This document shows positions 35,619 to 45,674 of a DNA stretch of 64,000 bases, piece after piece (within the stretch, counting starts at the first letter, position 1; every line of letters starts with the position of its first letter). The translations under genes and the position numbers were made by a program. The notes under the pieces are model-generated. The model was not told where the DNA came from. It was given only the letters and a program-made list of their open reading frames with translations, and did not search any database. Source of the stretch: Nemertoderma westbladi (lineage: Eukaryota > Xenacoelomorpha > Nemertodermatida > Nemertodermatidae); NCBI GenBank assembly GCA_032718475.1, contig JAUCBJ010000193.1, forward strand, positions 1 through 64,000, written 5' to 3'.

Positions 35619-35789
35619 TGGACCGGGATATTCCAGGAACATTTATTGAACATTTATTTTTATACATATATAAATATATTAACTCTAGGCCAAATTAATC
35701 AAGACTATGCAATATTAAAATTTTGGGTTTTTTATATGGGAAATGACCTACGCAAACTCAATCTACCGATAGACCTCACGAAGGTCATT
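35619..35789 (+). other. Spacer between the cargo gene and the polypurine tract
   Basis: AT-rich, with no ORF. It probably holds the 3' untranslated part of the element. Confidence 0.5.
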
Positions 35790-35798
35790 GGGGGGGAC
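35790..35798 (+). promoter_or_regulatory. Probable polypurine tract
   Basis: GGGGGGG followed by AC lies directly before the right LTR (TGTTTGCGG). This is the place where plus-strand DNA synthesis is primed in LTR elements. It supports reading 35799 as the true 5' edge of the LTR. Confidence 0.75.
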
Positions 35799-37243
35799 TG
35801 TTTGCGGTATTTCAACTTTTCATAACGCGAGTTGAATATTTTTTGTATTTATTTAAAATGATTATTCCGATATCACTACTGGGTGCGGGACCATGGGTTT
35901 TGGGCACATTCAATGGACTGGGGGCGATTTATGGGCGAATATTGGGGCGACTTACAGGGTACGGGAATAATTTCATGTTTATAAGGGCCAGGGGTGGGAG
36001 GCAAAGTTAAGTAGTATTCAGGTTTGCCTGAGTACTATTAGGCCCTAGCCAACTTCCTGCTGCCTGTAGAGGTGGATTTGGTAACGCGCTAGGCCTAAAG
36101 GACAAGGACTGCCCTTAGCGGTCTCTGGCCAACAGCAGTTATTACGAGCCTGAAAAGGACATCGGAAAGCCTGCTGCTTGTGTCAGGGATTTGCGATGGG
36201 AAACGACGACAGACCCCGTAGCCAAGCCGTACTGGTTCTCAATGATCGTTCCCTTCGGGGTTCGTGAGGGGTGGGACGGACACACGAAAGGGTCGACCGA
36301 CTAACAGAGGAAGGGTTTGACGAGGACTGCCCTTAGCGGTCTCTGGTCAACAGCAGTTATTACTAGCCTGAAAAGGACATCGGAAAGTCTGCTGCTTGTG
36401 CCAGGGATTTGCGACGGGAACCGACGACAGACCCCTTAGCCAAGCCGTACTGGTTCTTGATGATCGTTCCCTTCGGGGTTTGTGAGGGGTGGGACGGACA
36501 CGCGACGGGGTCGAAAGTCAAAGGACTTGACCCTACTGGCCTACCGACTGTTCGGAGCAGTTTCTCGGCTGCCGAAGCGACTACGAGCCTGAATAAGGAC
36601 TCGGAAAGCCTAGGTGGTTGGGTCTCTGCGATGAACCGACGGACCCCTAGCCAAGCCGTACTGGTTCTCGATGATCGAACCCTTCGTGGTTCGGGAGGGG
36701 TGGGACGGACACGCGAACGGGTCCACCGACATGACAGACTCCTAGCCAAGCCGTACTGGCTCTCGATGACCGATCCCTTCGGGGTTCGAGAGGGGTGGTA
36801 CGGATACGCGAGAGAGTCTACCGACTGGACCGACCCTTAGCCAAGCCGTACTGGTTCTCGATGATCGATCCCTTCGGGGTTCGGGAGGGGTGGTACGGAC
36901 ACGCAACAGGGTCGACCGACACCGACACTACAGCACCAAGACTAGGACCGAGGGAAAATCTGGGGAACACTATTTAGGCTAAAATCTGAGTGAACAGTGG
37001 GTAATTAAATAATATACTGTAGGGATTTATATTATCGTGTATAATTATTGTGAATATTTGGTGTATATTGATTTGGGGAAGCCCAATTTATTCTCAATCA
37101 AGGTTCAACTGTAGGGAAGTTACATTAAAGAGTATATCCAACCAATGCAGCTTTTCCTCAACCGCAATCTTGCATTTAGGAAATTATTCCTTCTCCACAA
37201 TCAATATCCGGTGACTAGCCGGGATTCCGTGGTCTGTAAAATT
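35799..37243 (+). repeat. 3' long terminal repeat of the BEL/Pao-type element
   Basis: It is 1,445 bp, the same length as the 5' LTR and about 98% identical by eye. It has the same internal hairpin modules, with small differences in each (for example CCCTTCGTGG in place of CCCTTTGGGG near 36685). Many differences are C/T or G/A changes at CpG sites. Confidence 0.85.
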
Positions 37244-37263
37244 TCCCTAATTTCCCATAAAAC

Positions 37264-38041
37264 TTCCCTGTAAAATGAGGCTATCCCTCGATATCACCCA
37301 TATTACGTCCATTTAGCTCAATATTATATGGTGAAACACGAAGATCCTACGCACAGCTTAAGGTTTTTTCCTTTGATAGATCCCCTGGATCTTGTTGAAC
37401 TGGAACAGCTTCAAAAACACCTCAACCAGTTTGTTAAATCAAACTCCTTCAGAAAACTGTATAAGGTGGCAAGAATAGAGAATGAGGCTATCCCTCGATG
37501 GATTCATCAAAACTCGATTAGTCCATTGAAACTTAGATGTGTTGTTCAAAGAAGAACGCATACAACGATTTGGAGAGGAAAATACATACACTACGCATTA
37601 TTTAAAATATCGTGATCTATCTAATGCCAACGATAGAGCGACATTGTGGCATCCTGTAGATATGACTTTAGAAAGAGCCATCGCTGATTGCTGATTCGAA
37701 TGAAACTCGAAATATTATTGAAATGTATGGTGTTGTGACCTATGATAATGAAGGCAGTGTTCCTGTTGGAGAACTTGGAACTACTAGATGGATACACATT
37801 CGAGGATTAGCCGGTTCTACGCACGTCTTCACTTGCACTTGCTCTGATGCAATCGACTACTCTTTTGAAACCCTCACCGAGATCCAAAAGAGACATCGAC
37901 ACGGACAGTTTGAACTCGCACGGCATTATGTCATGGATACCGAACGGAAACCAGCTATGGGAATAGGGGGATCCATGCTTCTGCAACCCATGCTCGAGAT
38001 GTTATTCGATGAAAGAATCAGTAAACTCGGTTTCGCGATCT
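37264..38041 (+). pseudogene. Unrecognised broken coding block right of the LTR element
   Basis: The frame at 37328-37615 carries the PLD...LQK...KSN pattern shared with the ORF at 14184-13807. A second frame (37723-38041) encodes a peptide with VPVGELGTTRWIHIRGLAG and ends KLGFAI. Stops and frame changes between 37615 and 37723 interrupt what looks like one reading. A motif ATGAGGCTATCCCTCGAT occurs twice (about 37276 and 37483). I do not recognise the function. Its place directly beside an LTR, like that of its paralogue beside a 634-bp repeat, suggests a transposon- or virus-derived gene. Confidence 0.4.
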
Positions 38042-38059
38042 AAGGAGATCTTCAGAACG

Positions 38060-38256
38060 ATTTTGCGGAGGCGATTTTGTTCTAGTATCAAGCTTGGGGG
38101 AACCAATGAGACACCTCCAATGTTATATAGTGTCTGGTTGGAGATGTGTACATTGTACTTGACACAATGAACCCGGCGTAGCATTCTTGTGAATGTGCCA
38201 TCCAGAGATTTGGTGTCCTCAGCAGTTAGAGCCCAGCCTTTACTCCCGTAGAGGAG
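38060..38256 (-). mobile_element. Small internal fragment of the copy A-E LINE family
   Basis: It matches the region coding for the RT C-terminus (NQTLYNIGGVSLVPPS and MLRRVHCVKYN). It is broken off at the poly-T run on its right, and the rest of the LINE is not found on the other side. Confidence 0.85.
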
Positions 38257-38934
38257 TTTTTTTTTTTTTTTTTTGCAGTTACTGTGTAAATTTATTTACT
38301 AGCTAATAAATATAACAAATTCACATAGTTTAAAATTATTACGAGAACAAAAATTATTTATAGAGTTACACAAAAAAAATCATTAACATCAGTTTCTTCG
38401 CGGTCTTGTCTGCACTCGTTGTGGTCTACGGCGGTGGGGCAACATCCGCATTCGCATGCACAATGGCTATGTCTGCAACTGAATTTGTGCAGCGAATGGG
38501 TCGTCTAGCAGCCGACCGGTGTCCACGGAGACACATGATGGCCGACCGCAACAACGCGAAGTTCAACTTTCGCCAAACCCATGTGATGCACTCCGCACAC
38601 TGCGTTTCTCGCTTCTCCGCCAGGCGGTGCGCCAACCGCTTCACCAGATGTATGGTCGAAGGCGCCATACCACCAAACGCGGAGAATATCAGAGGCGTGA
38701 AGGTGGCGTGTTCCACCTCCCTCACTCGTTCCTGATACTTTAGGTTCTTCCGCACTTCATGGTAAATGTGGGCTGACGGTAGGGACATGGCAGCATTAGT
38801 TTCTGCCAGTGGATTGAAGACTGAGACGTCCAGGAACGTCTTCTGGAACCGATTGCCCCAGAAGCCGCTCACTGAGACGTCCAATCTCGCCAGCTGGTCC
38901 GTTGAAGTGCTGCGGTGTTCAAACTGCTCGCCCG
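38257..38934 (-). mobile_element. 5'-truncated retrotransposed insert with a poly(A) tail
   Basis: On the minus strand it ends in A18 (T run at 38257-38274), preceded within about 20 nt by AATAAA, the signature of an RNA-templated insertion. Its coding part (about 38934-38426) encodes VREVEHATFTPLIFSAFGGM and LAEKRETQC...LNFALLRSAIMCLRG. I recall such a segment as a conserved C-terminal tail of a retroelement ORF widespread in invertebrates, but I cannot name the family. It abuts the 3' end of LINE copy B. Confidence 0.65.
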
Positions 38935-41900
38935 TTACTACTACTACTAGGATCGGCATGCTGCATTGCAGCTGCATTTTTAAGAATGCTGTGCCGGCTT
39001 GTCAACAAAATTGCACCGCCACAACTCCCTATCACCCATGACATTTGCTAGATCATCCGCATCTTTAAGGCCAGTGTCCTTTAAGATGCGTCTCAAGAAA
39101 GTCATGGGCTGTCCACCATGCTTATTCACTCCATGAGGCTGCCAAAGTACGAGATTATGCACTGGCTGGTCCTCACGGCGAAAGCAATGTCCTGCAAAGC
39201 GGAGGCGATTTTGTTCTAGTGTCAAGCTTGGGGGAACCAATGAGACACCTCCAATGTTATATAGTGTCTGGTTGGAGATGTGTGCATTGTACTTGACACA
39301 ATGAACCCGGCGTAGCATTCTTGTGAATGTGCCATCCAGAGATTTGATGTCCTCAGCAGTTAGAGCCCAGCATGGACTCCCGTAGAGGAGTACTGGAACT
39401 ACTGCTGCTCTAAATAATCGGACCTTAAGTTTCCGATTAATTCTCGGTGACTTCCAAATCCTGGAAAGCCTATTCAAGGCTGCCCATGCCTTTCCCTTAC
39501 GTATTCGAAGGTCCTCACCTGACTTCCGGATCCATGATCCCAGGTAACAGAAGTCGTCCACATGCTCAAGCATACCATCCTTTGAGCTTATGCTCATCCG
39601 ATCAGAGACTTGCTGAGGACTTTCAAAGTTAACTGTCAGAATTTTGGTCTTTCTGGAGTTAATAAAAAGACCAACACTAGATGCAGCATGTTCTAATGAG
39701 CTGAGGAGCCGTTGGGCTCCCTCTAATGATTCTGAGAGTACTCCTAAGTCATCAGCAAAGTCTAGATCAGTTAGGTACTTGGCAGGATTTCCTCGACTTC
39801 TGGAGCCAGTAGGTGGAGTTATCATTACCCCATCATCATTATGATGATCTAAGGACATGCGTAGAACATAGTCAACCACAATAATGAACAAGAATGGTGC
39901 AAGTGTGTCTCCTTGGACGACGCCCCATAACACTTCAAATGGTTCTGTGTCACCGTCAACAGTAGACACAAATGTTGTCGAACCATCATATACTGATCTG
40001 ATTGCTGCAATAATTTCATCAGGAATCCCATATAATGAAAGTATGCTGAACATACGTGAGCGAGAGACTGAATCAAAGGCCTTGAAGAAGTCAACAAAGA
40101 TAACAGCCAGATGCCTGTCTTTCTTTTTTGATAATTCTTCAATTATCCTTCTAAGTGCCAAAATGGGCTCCATGGTCCCACGACCTTTACGGAACCCATT
40201 CTGATTTCCACGGAGCAGTCTCTCAATGGGATCCCTGATGCGATTTAATAGAATCCTATTGTATAGCTTTGCAGCAATCGAGATCAATGAGATTCCCCGA
40301 AAAGAACCATAGAGTGTTAGGTTGCCCTTCTTGGGAACTGGCACCAACTTATTTGTTTTCATTTCTTGTGGGACTCTTGTTGTACGGTACATGTCTACTA
40401 TGATGGGATAGATGAGCTTTAAACACTCAGGTATTTTAAAGACCTCAGGGGGAACACCATCCACTCCACTGGCACGATTGGTCTTAATGCTCTTTGCAGC
40501 AGCCTTCACTTCTGCAAAGGAGATATCGCCAATGGGAATATCTGGGAGTACAGACTCAGACACCTTTACTTCTATAAAGTTATCAGGCAATACCCTGTCA
40601 TTATTGAGGAGCTTTTCAAAGTGGGCTTTCCAACCATTGAGGCGATCGGCTGGTGATTCAGCCTTAACCTTGGTGGTTGGTTGGCTTTTCCGCCCAGTAA
40701 GCAGATTGATCGATTTCCATGCCTGGGATGATTGCCTGCTGTCGTCAGCATCATTGATGGCATCAACTTGTTGGTTTATTAGCTCCTGTAGATTAACAGA
40801 GTACTGCCTGTTCAGGGACCTAGATGCAGCCTTAACTGCATTCTTGGCCGCTGTAGTCTGTTTGAGTCGGGACTCTTTCTGCGCCTTATGAAGGTCATTT
40901 CGGCACTTTTGAATTTTGTTGTCAGTCCAGGGGGCCCTTTTCCTGTTTCGAGGGTATACAGGAACTGTTTCTGCAGCTGCTAACTTAACTGCTTCTGTAA
41001 AGGCAGTATAGCCCTCACAGTGATCTGCCGCCTCAGAGGCAAGAGCCTCATACCTGTTGCTCAGTTGTAGTGTGAAGCTAGATCTCACACTTGGCTGTTG
41101 CAACAGAGAGGACCAGTCATGCCGCGGCAAGGCAGATTTCGTTGTTCTGCTAGCACGCAGACTAAGTCTTACCTTGGCCACAATAAGGCGGTGATCACTG
41201 GAGAAGGGTCGAAGTGTAAATGCATTACAGTCTTGTATAGAGCTCCTGTATTTCCTACGAAACAGAATATGGTCTATCTGGGACTTGTGACCACTGGGTC
41301 CACTATGAGTCCATAGCTTTCCAGTTCGCTTCTTGAACTGGGTTCCAGCCGAAAACAATCCATTTCCAGAGATAAAATCCTGAAGATGGACAGAATTTCG
41401 GTTAACACTATTGCTATAGACCCAGGGCGATGTAGGTGATTGATGCAGACTTGCATTAAAGTCTCCCAGGAATGTTAAGAATGCATGCTGATCCACTCCA
41501 TCAGTAGCTGCTTGTAGATTGTGGTAGAAATTTTCCACCTCCTCTACAGGGGCAACACTAGTTGGAGAGTAGCATACAATCAGAACCAGCTTAGGAAACT
41601 TCTTAGCCAGTCTTCCAGAACATGAGAAGTGGCAACGGATGATGCGGTTAGATATTTGGTCTATTTTGTCCAATGCTGCATGTGCAGTTGGATTCATCAA
41701 TAGACCAATTCCACCATTGCCACTATCATCTGCTGACGCGAGGGCGAGTCGCCAACCGCCCCCCATGTCCTTAATCAGAACCTCATCAGTCTGTCCAGTC
41801 TGCATTCGGTGCTCTTGAACACCCACTGCGCTAAGAGAAAGCTTATCTGCCAAGGCAGTCAGCTCACCTTGTCGCATTGGGGACCCGAGTGTTAGGGTGT

Positions 41901-42640
41901 TTACTGAGGCTAGTCTAGTGACTTGCCTCAGATTCACCAATGGCTTTGTTGGTCGGGGTGGAACATGAGAGTAGCCTCCAACTCCAGAATCCCTCTCCCC
42001 ATCACAATCTGGCCTCCCTGGTGACCCAGGGTTTGGGCCAGAAAGGTCATCAGGAAAGGGACTCAAAGAATTGTTCACTGCTCTCTCTCCAGTAGGGGGT
42101 GAGACAGGCAGCCGGTCAGGAGTTAACTGACGCCTGTGAGGCCGATTGTGTCCGGTAATTCCACTGGCCTCTAGTGGCCGGACCTCCGCATTGCTAATGT
42201 AATCCATAGTGGGGGTTGGGGGGTGCTTTTTTGCCGAGTCAGCTCTCGGGGCAAATACCACACCCTGGTTTGCCATTCCACAGGGTGGGTGTCGCAATGG
42301 AGTCAGATATGAGGCCCATCACCCATATCTACTCTGGCGCACATGACCCACCATTGGCTGTTGCAGCTCATCTGCTGGGTCAAGCCCTGTACCCTTGCTG
42401 CCAGGTGCAGGTCGCAGTGAAGTGCTCTCAGAGTGGACATGAGAACACTCTACTCCTGACCAGCCATTGGTAGATCACCATCTGCCTGGTCAGGCCATAT
42501 ACCCCTGCATCCAAGTATATGGGTCCTTAATCCAGGACCAAGGGCGTCCTTATCCCAGAACGAAGGGGGTCCTAGTTACAGGACCAGATTTGCCCTAGTA
42601 AAAGGGGGTCTATGCAGCTACAGGTGGCACCTCCTTTATG
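38935..42640 (-). mobile_element. LINE copy B, apparently full length
   Basis: The 3' end is at a (TAC)n run (38935-38949; GTA repeats on the sense strand), shared with copy D and the tail at 59226. The 5' untranslated region shares sequence with copy D up to about 42413 and may run to about 42640. The body carries one uninterrupted ORF. Near-identity among copies A to E implies recent activity. Confidence 0.85.
38980..42297 (-). CDS. LINE ORF: AP-endonuclease and reverse transcriptase, intact
   Basis: The protein is 1,105 codons, which suits a single-ORF APE-type LINE. Residues 1-115 are a Pro/Ser-rich lead. About 120-375 is the endonuclease, with VGVQEHRM (metal-binding E near 162), TFLGDFNASL (D and N near 278) and SSDHRLIV (near 367). 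About 590-870 is the reverse transcriptase: RGISLISIAAKLYNRIL, VIFVDFFKAFD (motif A), GVVQGDTLAPFLF (motif B) and LDFADDLGVL (catalytic FADD near 847-850). The C-terminal part has RLRFAGHCFRREDQPVHNLV. The enzyme nicks chromosomal DNA and copies its own RNA at the nick (target-primed reverse transcription). The sequence resembles LINE proteins often mislabelled 'craniofacial development protein 2-like' (RTE-like or a near relative). The clade is not settled. All catalytic motifs are present. Confidence 0.9.
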   Translation of the reverse strand: MRHPPCGMANQGVVFAPRADSAKKHPPTPTMDYISNAEVRPLEASGITGHNRPHRRQLTPDRLPVSPPTGERAVNNSLSPFPDDLSGPNPGSPGRPDCDGERDSGVGGYSHVPPRPTKPLVNLRQVTRLASVNTLTLGSPMRQGELTALADKLSLSAVGVQEHRMQTGQTDEVLIKDMGGGWRLALASADDSGNGGIGLLMNPTAHAALDKIDQISNRIIRCHFSCSGRLAKKFPKLVLIVCYSPTSVAPVEEVENFYHNLQAATDGVDQHAFLTFLGDFNASLHQSPTSPWVYSNSVNRNSVHLQDFISGNGLFSAGTQFKKRTGKLWTHSGPSGHKSQIDHILFRRKYRSSIQDCNAFTLRPFSSDHRLIVAKVRLSLRASRTTKSALPRHDWSSLLQQPSVRSSFTLQLSNRYEALASEAADHCEGYTAFTEAVKLAAAETVPVYPRNRKRAPWTDNKIQKCRNDLHKAQKESRLKQTTAAKNAVKAASRSLNRQYSVNLQELINQQVDAINDADDSRQSSQAWKSINLLTGRKSQPTTKVKAESPADRLNGWKAHFEKLLNNDRVLPDNFIEVKVSESVLPDIPIGDISFAEVKAAAKSIKTNRASGVDGVPPEVFKIPECLKLIYPIIVDMYRTTRVPQEMKTNKLVPVPKKGNLTLYGSFRGISLISIAAKLYNRILLNRIRDPIERLLRGNQNGFRKGRGTMEPILALRRIIEELSKKKDRHLAVIFVDFFKAFDSVSRSRMFSILSLYGIPDEIIAAIRSVYDGSTTFVSTVDGDTEPFEVLWGVVQGDTLAPFLFIIVVDYVLRMSLDHHNDDGVMITPPTGSRSRGNPAKYLTDLDFADDLGVLSESLEGAQRLLSSLEHAASSVGLFINSRKTKILTVNFESPQQVSDRMSISSKDGMLEHVDDFCYLGSWIRKSGEDLRIRKGKAWAALNRLSRIWKSPRINRKLKVRLFRAAVVPVLLYGSPCWALTAEDIKSLDGTFTRMLRRVHCVKYNAHISNQTLYNIGGVSLVPPSLTLEQNRLRFAGHCFRREDQPVHNLVLWQPHGVNKHGGQPMTFLRRILKDTGLKDADDLANVMGDRELWRCNFVDKPAQHS

Positions 42641-45600
42641 CTGCATGGAGGTGGCAATTTTTCTTGATCAATGACCTAGAATACCTGACCTGACCGATAA
42701 CGGGCTCGCCCGTTAGCGGTTGGAGGACTGGCTCCACAGCCACATTATGTGACACCTCCGTCAGAGCATCAGCGACAAAGTCCCGGATCTCGTTGTGCCT
42801 GATGGAAGGAAATCCTCCAGTGGGGCACGACAGAACGTGAGAACGGGAGAAAATCGCTCCCCACAGACACAACGGGACGGTAGAGACTTTGGCATCCACC
42901 CATAACGGAGGCACAGGGCATCCCTGAATTCACCCTTGTCCAGGTGGGTGTCCTGGAGGATGAGTGGCTTGGTGTTGAGCCAGATAGAAGCGCCCTTTTC
43001 GGTGGTCAGTCCGTGGAGCTGCCGCTGGGGAGGAGATAATATTCCCACCACTTCCTCTCTCTTTTCCATCGACTGGAGCAGCGCCTCTACCTTCAACCTG
43101 CCCACCACCTCCTTTTGTTTCTCCCGGACCTGCACCATTGTATCTGGTGTGGCGCTGATGAATGGCTCACAGACCCGAAGCGAGCTGGTATACTGATGTG
43201 ACAGGTCAGTGGGCACCGGAATGCTGATACCCCCGTCACGGACTGGCAGGGAAAGTAACAGGCGTTCCTCTTTTGAGATGGCTGGCCGATCAGTGAGACG
43301 GCAAAGGAATCGATTTACAGCTTCCTCCAACAGGGTGAGATGGGCTGGCGCGGTGGATACAACACGGGTGATGAACCTCCACCGACAGGCAAGGCCAAAC
43401 GCGAGGCCCGCGTATGCACAGTGGGGGTCCACTGCTGCCACCCCCGCGAGACGATCCACTTCCATGGCGAACTCCTGAGCCTTCTCTTCTAGGAACGTGG
43501 TGCGATACTCCTCAGTGCCAACAACCCCGCCGAGTAGCTCATGGCCTGTCGTGTTGATGGCGACACCAGTATTGGCGAAAAAAATCTCAGCCTCTTCCAA
43601 CATTGCTGGTTTCACTGTGAGGTGACACTTGGATGGGAAGTAGCCGACGAGAGGACCCCTTGTGGTAGCGACCTCTAGGAGGAGGACCAGCCTTCTGACC
43701 CAGGCAGAGTTGGGTGTTCCCACCGACAGACTCAAGATCCTGACGGATACAATGGGTGATAGATTTACCTATGACGCGGCGCAACACCTCACCTATCCCT
43801 GTGGGTCTGACGCCCGGGTTTTTGTCCAGTGCAATAAGTCTGCCAGACAGTAGCGCAGATAGAGACCCCTGAGAAGTCTTGGTCTGTGCGAGTTGTTTCG
43901 CCAAGTCTGCGATCCTCTCACCCAGCTCGGAAGACTGTGTCCGAAACCGGGTAAGGAGGTGCTTCCAACCCTGAACATCAACTCCCGATGGACCCGCGGC
44001 GTTTCCCTTCATTCTAAGCAAGCTCCCAAGGATGAGCTTCCCATCGATCGCCTCAAACACAACGCTGTGGTGCTGTGGCGCCTCAGGGAAGTGCGATAGC
44101 AGGGTCGACTCGTCTGCGGGCTGCCCTGGAGGATGTTTCGCTCGCAGAACATCCCGGACCACCTTGGTTTTCCCATCTTTGTCCGTGAATGAGTCATTCA
44201 GACTCAGTGGAGAACCGCGGTGTCACTGTCCAAGAACTCTCGTCGCCGCCGAAATATTCCCAGTCAGCATGTGGCGGGTGAACGCCTTCTGGAGTGCTAC
44301 GTCCTGAGAGGCTGGGGGTCGTCGCTTAGGAAGGTGTGTCTGAATGGCCCGGGCCTCCACCATAAGTTTGTCGAATTTTGCTTCCCTCCAGCTCACTAGA
44401 CGGCGTTGGAGAATGTGCCAGTGTGTGGCCGTGGATGAAGACCGACTCGGTTTTTGTAAGAGGAGAGCTGGCAATATCATCATTGCCGTGAGGGCGACCT
44501 CATGTAGGGGATTGTCACTGATTGCCAGCGTCAACAACTGAGAAATCTCTGCCACCAATTCTCTACCCACAGCCCCCTGAGGAACCAGGAATAGGTTTGG
44601 CCTCCAGTGTACTATGCTGTTGTACACTGTGTTGATTGACTCTATTATTTGGTGCCTGGGCAAGGATTCATTGAACCATACCACGGAGTCGACTCGACTT
44701 GTTGAAGTGAGTCCAACACTGGACAGGGAGGATGGCAGAGGTCGACCGATAGATGCCGAGGGTGCCAACTAGACTGGGACTGAAGGGGGACCCGACTGGT
44801 CTGAAGGGGGACCCGACTGGACTGCTGGGGGACCCAACTGGACTCCTGAGGGACCCGACTGGTCTGATGGGGGACCTGACTGGACTGCTGGGGGACCCGA
44901 CTGGACTCCTGAGGGACCCGACTGGTCTGAAGGGGGACCCAACTGGACTGCTGGGGGACCCGACTGGACTGATGGGGGACCCGACTGGTCTGAAGGGGGA
45001 CCCGACTGGACTGCTGGGGGACCCGACTTGACTCCTGAGGGACCCGACTGGTCTGATGGGGGACCCGACTGGACTGCTGGGGGACCCGACTGGACTCCTG
45101 AGGGACCCGACTGGTCTGAAGAGGGACCCGACTGGACTGCTGGGGGACTCGACCGGACTCCTGAGGGACCCGACTGGTCTGTGGGGGACCCAACTGATCT
45201 GCTGGGGGACCCGACTGGACTGTGGGGGACCCGACTGGGACTGCTGGGCGACCCGACTGGACTGGACATCTGGGGGACCCGACTGGACTGATGGGGGACC
45301 CGACTGGACTGCTGGGCGCACTGACTGGACTAATGGGGGACCCGACTGGACTGCTGGGCGCACCGACTGGACTGCAGAGGGACCCGACTGGACTGAAGGG
45401 GGACCAGACTGGACTGCTGAGGGAACGGACTGGACTGCTCGGGGATCTGAAAAGTTCGGGGTCTGAAGTATAACGTCTTTAACTGCTGACCCCAAAGCAG
45501 ACCCCTGTACCGGGGCTCCGAATCCTAGACATGATGGCACTGGCCCTCGCTCGTGCTGCGCCCGGAGACCAAACTGGCTGGCAGCTAGCGGATTATCCTG

Positions 45601-45674
45601 GACGATCGGGGATCCACCCAGTATAGTTTCGTCCTGATCCATCAATGTATTGTTAGGTCTTGAGAATTGATGTA
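42641..45674 (-). pseudogene. Second retroelement with an RT-related protein, palm core deleted
   Basis: Reading leftward, an N-terminal region (about 45670-45450) leads into a 21-bp VNTR and then a helical domain (44768-44223: VPQGAVGRELVAEISQLLTL ... SWREAKFDKLMVEARAI). Next is a frame at 44162-43587 with VRDVLRAKHPPGQPA, GNAAGPSGVDVQGWKHLL and GVRPTGIGEVLRRVIGK. This is followed by a frame at 43735-42761 with GPLVGYFPSKCHLTVKP and RFITRVVSTAPAHLTLLE. Last comes CPTGGFPSIRHNEIRDF. These blocks belong to a reverse-transcriptase protein family widespread in invertebrate genomes; I am not certain of its formal name. The catalytic palm that should lie between GQKAG and GYFP is missing (junction near 43680), and further frameshifts occur near 42850 and 44200. 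It is dead. Confidence 0.75.
44770..45450. repeat. 21-bp VNTR inside the second retroelement
   Basis: About 32 copies of a 21-bp unit (GGGACCCGACTGGACTGCTGG and variants with TGGTCTGAAG or CTCCTGAG), equal to seven codons. Several frames on both strands stay open (GDPTGLL on plus; SSPVGSP and VQSGPPA on minus). In the element's sense direction it gives a Pro/Ser-rich repeat. Which frame was used is not clear. Confidence 0.9.

Noticed and set aside
44645-45473. Pro/Ser/Gly-rich ORFs on both strands in the 21-bp VNTR
   Set aside because: Several frames on both strands are open because of the repeat. Only the element's own sense frame could be real, and I cannot tell which it is.
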